Shown piece by piece: positions 62,233 to 64,000 of a stretch of 64,000 bases of DNA (its first letter is position 1; each line of letters starts with the position of its first letter). The translations under genes and the position numbers were made by a program. The stretch spans positions 81,387-145,386 of the forward strand of contig CAZHDB010000001.1 of assembly GCA_964531225.1 (NCBI GenBank), in the 5' to 3' direction. Origin of the DNA: CAZHDB01 sp964531225. Its GTDB lineage: Archaea; Thermoproteota; Thermoprotei_A; Sulfolobales; Desulfurococcaceae. Under the pieces are notes generated by a model. That model worked only from the letters and a program-made list of their open reading frames with translations, was not told the DNA's origin and did not search any database.

Positions 62233-64000
62233 TTGAAAGGCTTAGATCTTAAAATAATAGGTTCTTTATTACTCATAATAGGAATATTATTTGCTATCCT
62301 TATTATTTCAGAGATGTATTTACCGCCTTCTCCTAAGACCCCTATTACACAAAAACCATTAACAGGAAATGGTTCATTGATGATACCTTTAGATAATGTT
62401 GGAGACGTAGTGTTATTTAGTACTAGAGAGGATCTAATGAGTTATCTTGTACAATCCAGGAATGTTATGGAGAAGTTAATGAACGTATTTAATATACCTA
62501 CTATGACACGTACTGATCTCTTACTTGTGGAAACATTAGCTCCTGAAGCTAAGGTTGGTGCACAAGTTTTTGGACAAACAGCTTCCGCTGTTGAGGGAAG
62601 ATATTATTCAATGACTAATGTCCAAGTTCAAGGAATAGATGAAGCTGACATAGTTAAGACTGATGGTACATACATATACTTGCTCAAAAAAGTATATGAA
62701 GAAAATACATTATGGTCTAGAATATATGTTATAAAAGCTTATCCGCCGGAGGAAGCTGATATTGTTAATGTAATAGAGATACCGAATATTACTGTATCAG
62801 GTATATATGTATATAATGAGCTACTCATAGCCATTGGTTCGAGAATACAATATAATATTGTTAGGGAGTATAGAACAGTTGAGATTGATGAATCTATTGT
62901 AGGATCGATTGCTATTGAGCATCCTTATAACATTGAGCAAACCAAACTATTGATTTATAACGTGTCAAGTGGTACTCCAGCATTAGTATTCAATACAACT
63001 ATTGATGGCTGGGAAATAGGTTCTAGACTATATAATGGTACTCTCTACATTATTACTTCATTGCCTGTCTATGATTATGAGGGCGAAATAATTATACCTA
63101 CAATAAATGGTAGAGAAATAGCAGCCAATCGAATTATAGCTCCTAAGGATGATATGCCTGAGAAATATGTCATAGTATATAGACTAGATCTAGATCGATT
63201 TATGGAAGCATTCAATGCATTTATACTAGAAGATGCATCGGACATATACATGTCATATACTAGTCTATACATAATGCATAGATCAGCTTATGCCGAACGT
63301 ATTGTTGGATTAACTTCAAGTATTGGTGGAGAAATATCTCTTGAGACACTTAATGAAACAATTATAGGTATTATAAACAATGAATCCATGCCTATGCCTC
63401 AAAGAATTGAGATGATTATAGAGGTATTAGAAGAAAGAATAGGTAACGAGACAACCACCACTATTATGATTGAACCAGTTATTACTGTAGCGCCTAGAGT
63501 ATTTTGGGAAGAAGAGACTATAATATATAGGTTTGCAATAAATGATCTCAATATGACATATATCGGAAAAGCCAATGTACCAGGATATACACTAGATCCA
63601 TTTTCATATAGCGAATATAACAATCTATTCTATATAGCAACACATGTATGGTCAAATGATTCAAACTCGATATATGTAGTAAATATTACTACTATGGAAA
63701 TTATTGGTAAACTAGAGAATATTGAGCCGGGAATGGACATATATGCAGCTAGGTTTATGGGTACAAGAGCATACCTTATTACATATCGTAGAAGGGATCC
63801 ATTAATAGTTATTGATCTAAGTAATCCCTATGAGCCAATTTTCCTAGGTAAGCTATTAATGCCTGGATATAGTGAGTATCTACATCCACTTTCTGATACA
63901 ATATTGCTTGGTATAGGGTTTACCGATGATATGTCAGCTTTAAAGATTGAGACCTATGATGTATCTGATCCGGAGAATCCAAGGATTATATCCACAATAA
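62233..64000 (+). CDS. Secreted/membrane beta-propeller protein (3' end cut by window)
   Basis: The frame is open from a TTG at 62233 to the right edge. A hydrophobic N-terminal segment (LLLIIGILFAILIIS) is a signal anchor. The block VQVQGIDEADIVKTDGTYIYL is the hallmark of the secreted beta-propeller family PF09826, and later repeats such as ETYDVSDPENPRIIS fit propeller blades. AAGAGG at 62218-62223 supports this start; a TTG at 62224 is in frame. The extracellular role is unknown. Confidence 0.85.
   Translation, partial: MKGLDLKIIGSLLLIIGILFAILIISEMYLPPSPKTPITQKPLTGNGSLMIPLDNVGDVVLFSTREDLMSYLVQSRNVMEKLMNVFNIPTMTRTDLLLVETLAPEAKVGAQVFGQTASAVEGRYYSMTNVQVQGIDEADIVKTDGTYIYLLKKVYEENTLWSRIYVIKAYPPEEADIVNVIEIPNITVSGIYVYNELLIAIGSRIQYNIVREYRTVEIDESIVGSIAIEHPYNIEQTKLLIYNVSSGTPALVFNTTIDGWEIGSRLYNGTLYIITSLPVYDYEGEIIIPTINGREIAANRIIAPKDDMPEKYVIVYRLDLDRFMEAFNAFILEDASDIYMSYTSLYIMHRSAYAERIVGLTSSIGGEISLETLNETIIGIINNESMPMPQRIEMIIEVLEERIGNETTTTIMIEPVITVAPRVFWEEETIIYRFAINDLNMTYIGKANVPGYTLDPFSYSEYNNLFYIATHVWSNDSNSIYVVNITTMEIIGKLENIEPGMDIYAARFMGTRAYLITYRRRDPLIVIDLSNPYEPIFLGKLLMPGYSEYLHPLSDTILLGIGFTDDMSALKIETYDVSDPENPRIISTI

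Noticed and set aside
1..64000. CRISPR arrays, rRNA genes and tRNA genes
   Set aside because: I saw no regularly spaced long repeats, rRNA-like segments or tRNA cloverleaves on either strand; a covariance scan could still find an intron-bearing tRNA.

Overview
The window reads as a chromosomal segment of a hyperthermophilic crenarchaeon of the Desulfurococcales, with Staphylothermus the closest match in style. It is very AT-rich. Genes are tightly packed, with GTG and TTG starts, GGTG- or GGAG-type ribosome binding sites and TATA-box promoters. It carries archaeal information-processing genes: TiaS, Elp3, deoxyhypusine synthase, PCNA, Hjc and C/D box sRNAs. The genus is inferred from composition and gene content only. 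I found no rRNA, tRNA or CRISPR array.

Layout. 1-13 kb holds housekeeping and tRNA/translation genes (TiaS, a Trm9-like methyltransferase, Elp3, deoxyhypusine synthase), PCNA and a PhoH/KH ATPase, mixed with orphan proteins. 13-18 kb is a sodium:solute symporter pair and a metal ABC importer whose operon ends in a NikR-like regulator. 18-21 kb has Hjc and the stomatin/NfeD pair. 21-25.8 kb has a VapBC pair and glycosyltransferases, including an Alg14-Alg13 fusion (Agl24-like). 25.9-40 kb is a surface-glycan island. It contains five alkaline-phosphatase-superfamily enzymes (one with an in-frame TAG), a flippase, ATP sulfurylase, APS kinase, DUF2061, two ribbon-helix-helix proteins, a DUF234 ATPase with a 14-bp iteron array at its start, and a frameshifted secreted protein. 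40-52 kb has a second VapBC with a clear operator, a membrane-protein/HD-hydrolase pair, a DASS transporter, DUF763, a class II HMG-CoA reductase, an HD protein, a GalE-like epimerase and a surface metallophosphoesterase.

52.3-54.1 kb is the most unusual locus. A Thi4-like FAD gene is broken by a TnpB-family insertion that lacks the usual zinc finger. Divergently from tnpB, behind its own TATA box, lies a GC-rich, strongly folded segment with an L7Ae-type kink-loop. It abuts the insertion boundary, so a transcript would run into host flanking DNA. It is a candidate guide RNA-like element in an unfamiliar orientation.

54-64 kb is a lipoate block (two radical SAM proteins resembling LipS1/LipS2, with LplA and LplB), followed by MoeA, a HAD phosphatase, a dUTPase-like protein, two poorly known proteins and the start of a secreted beta-propeller protein cut by the window edge.

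Three C/D box sRNA candidates (about 1.8, 21.5 and 47.5 kb) each have a TATA-like element about 25-30 bp upstream.
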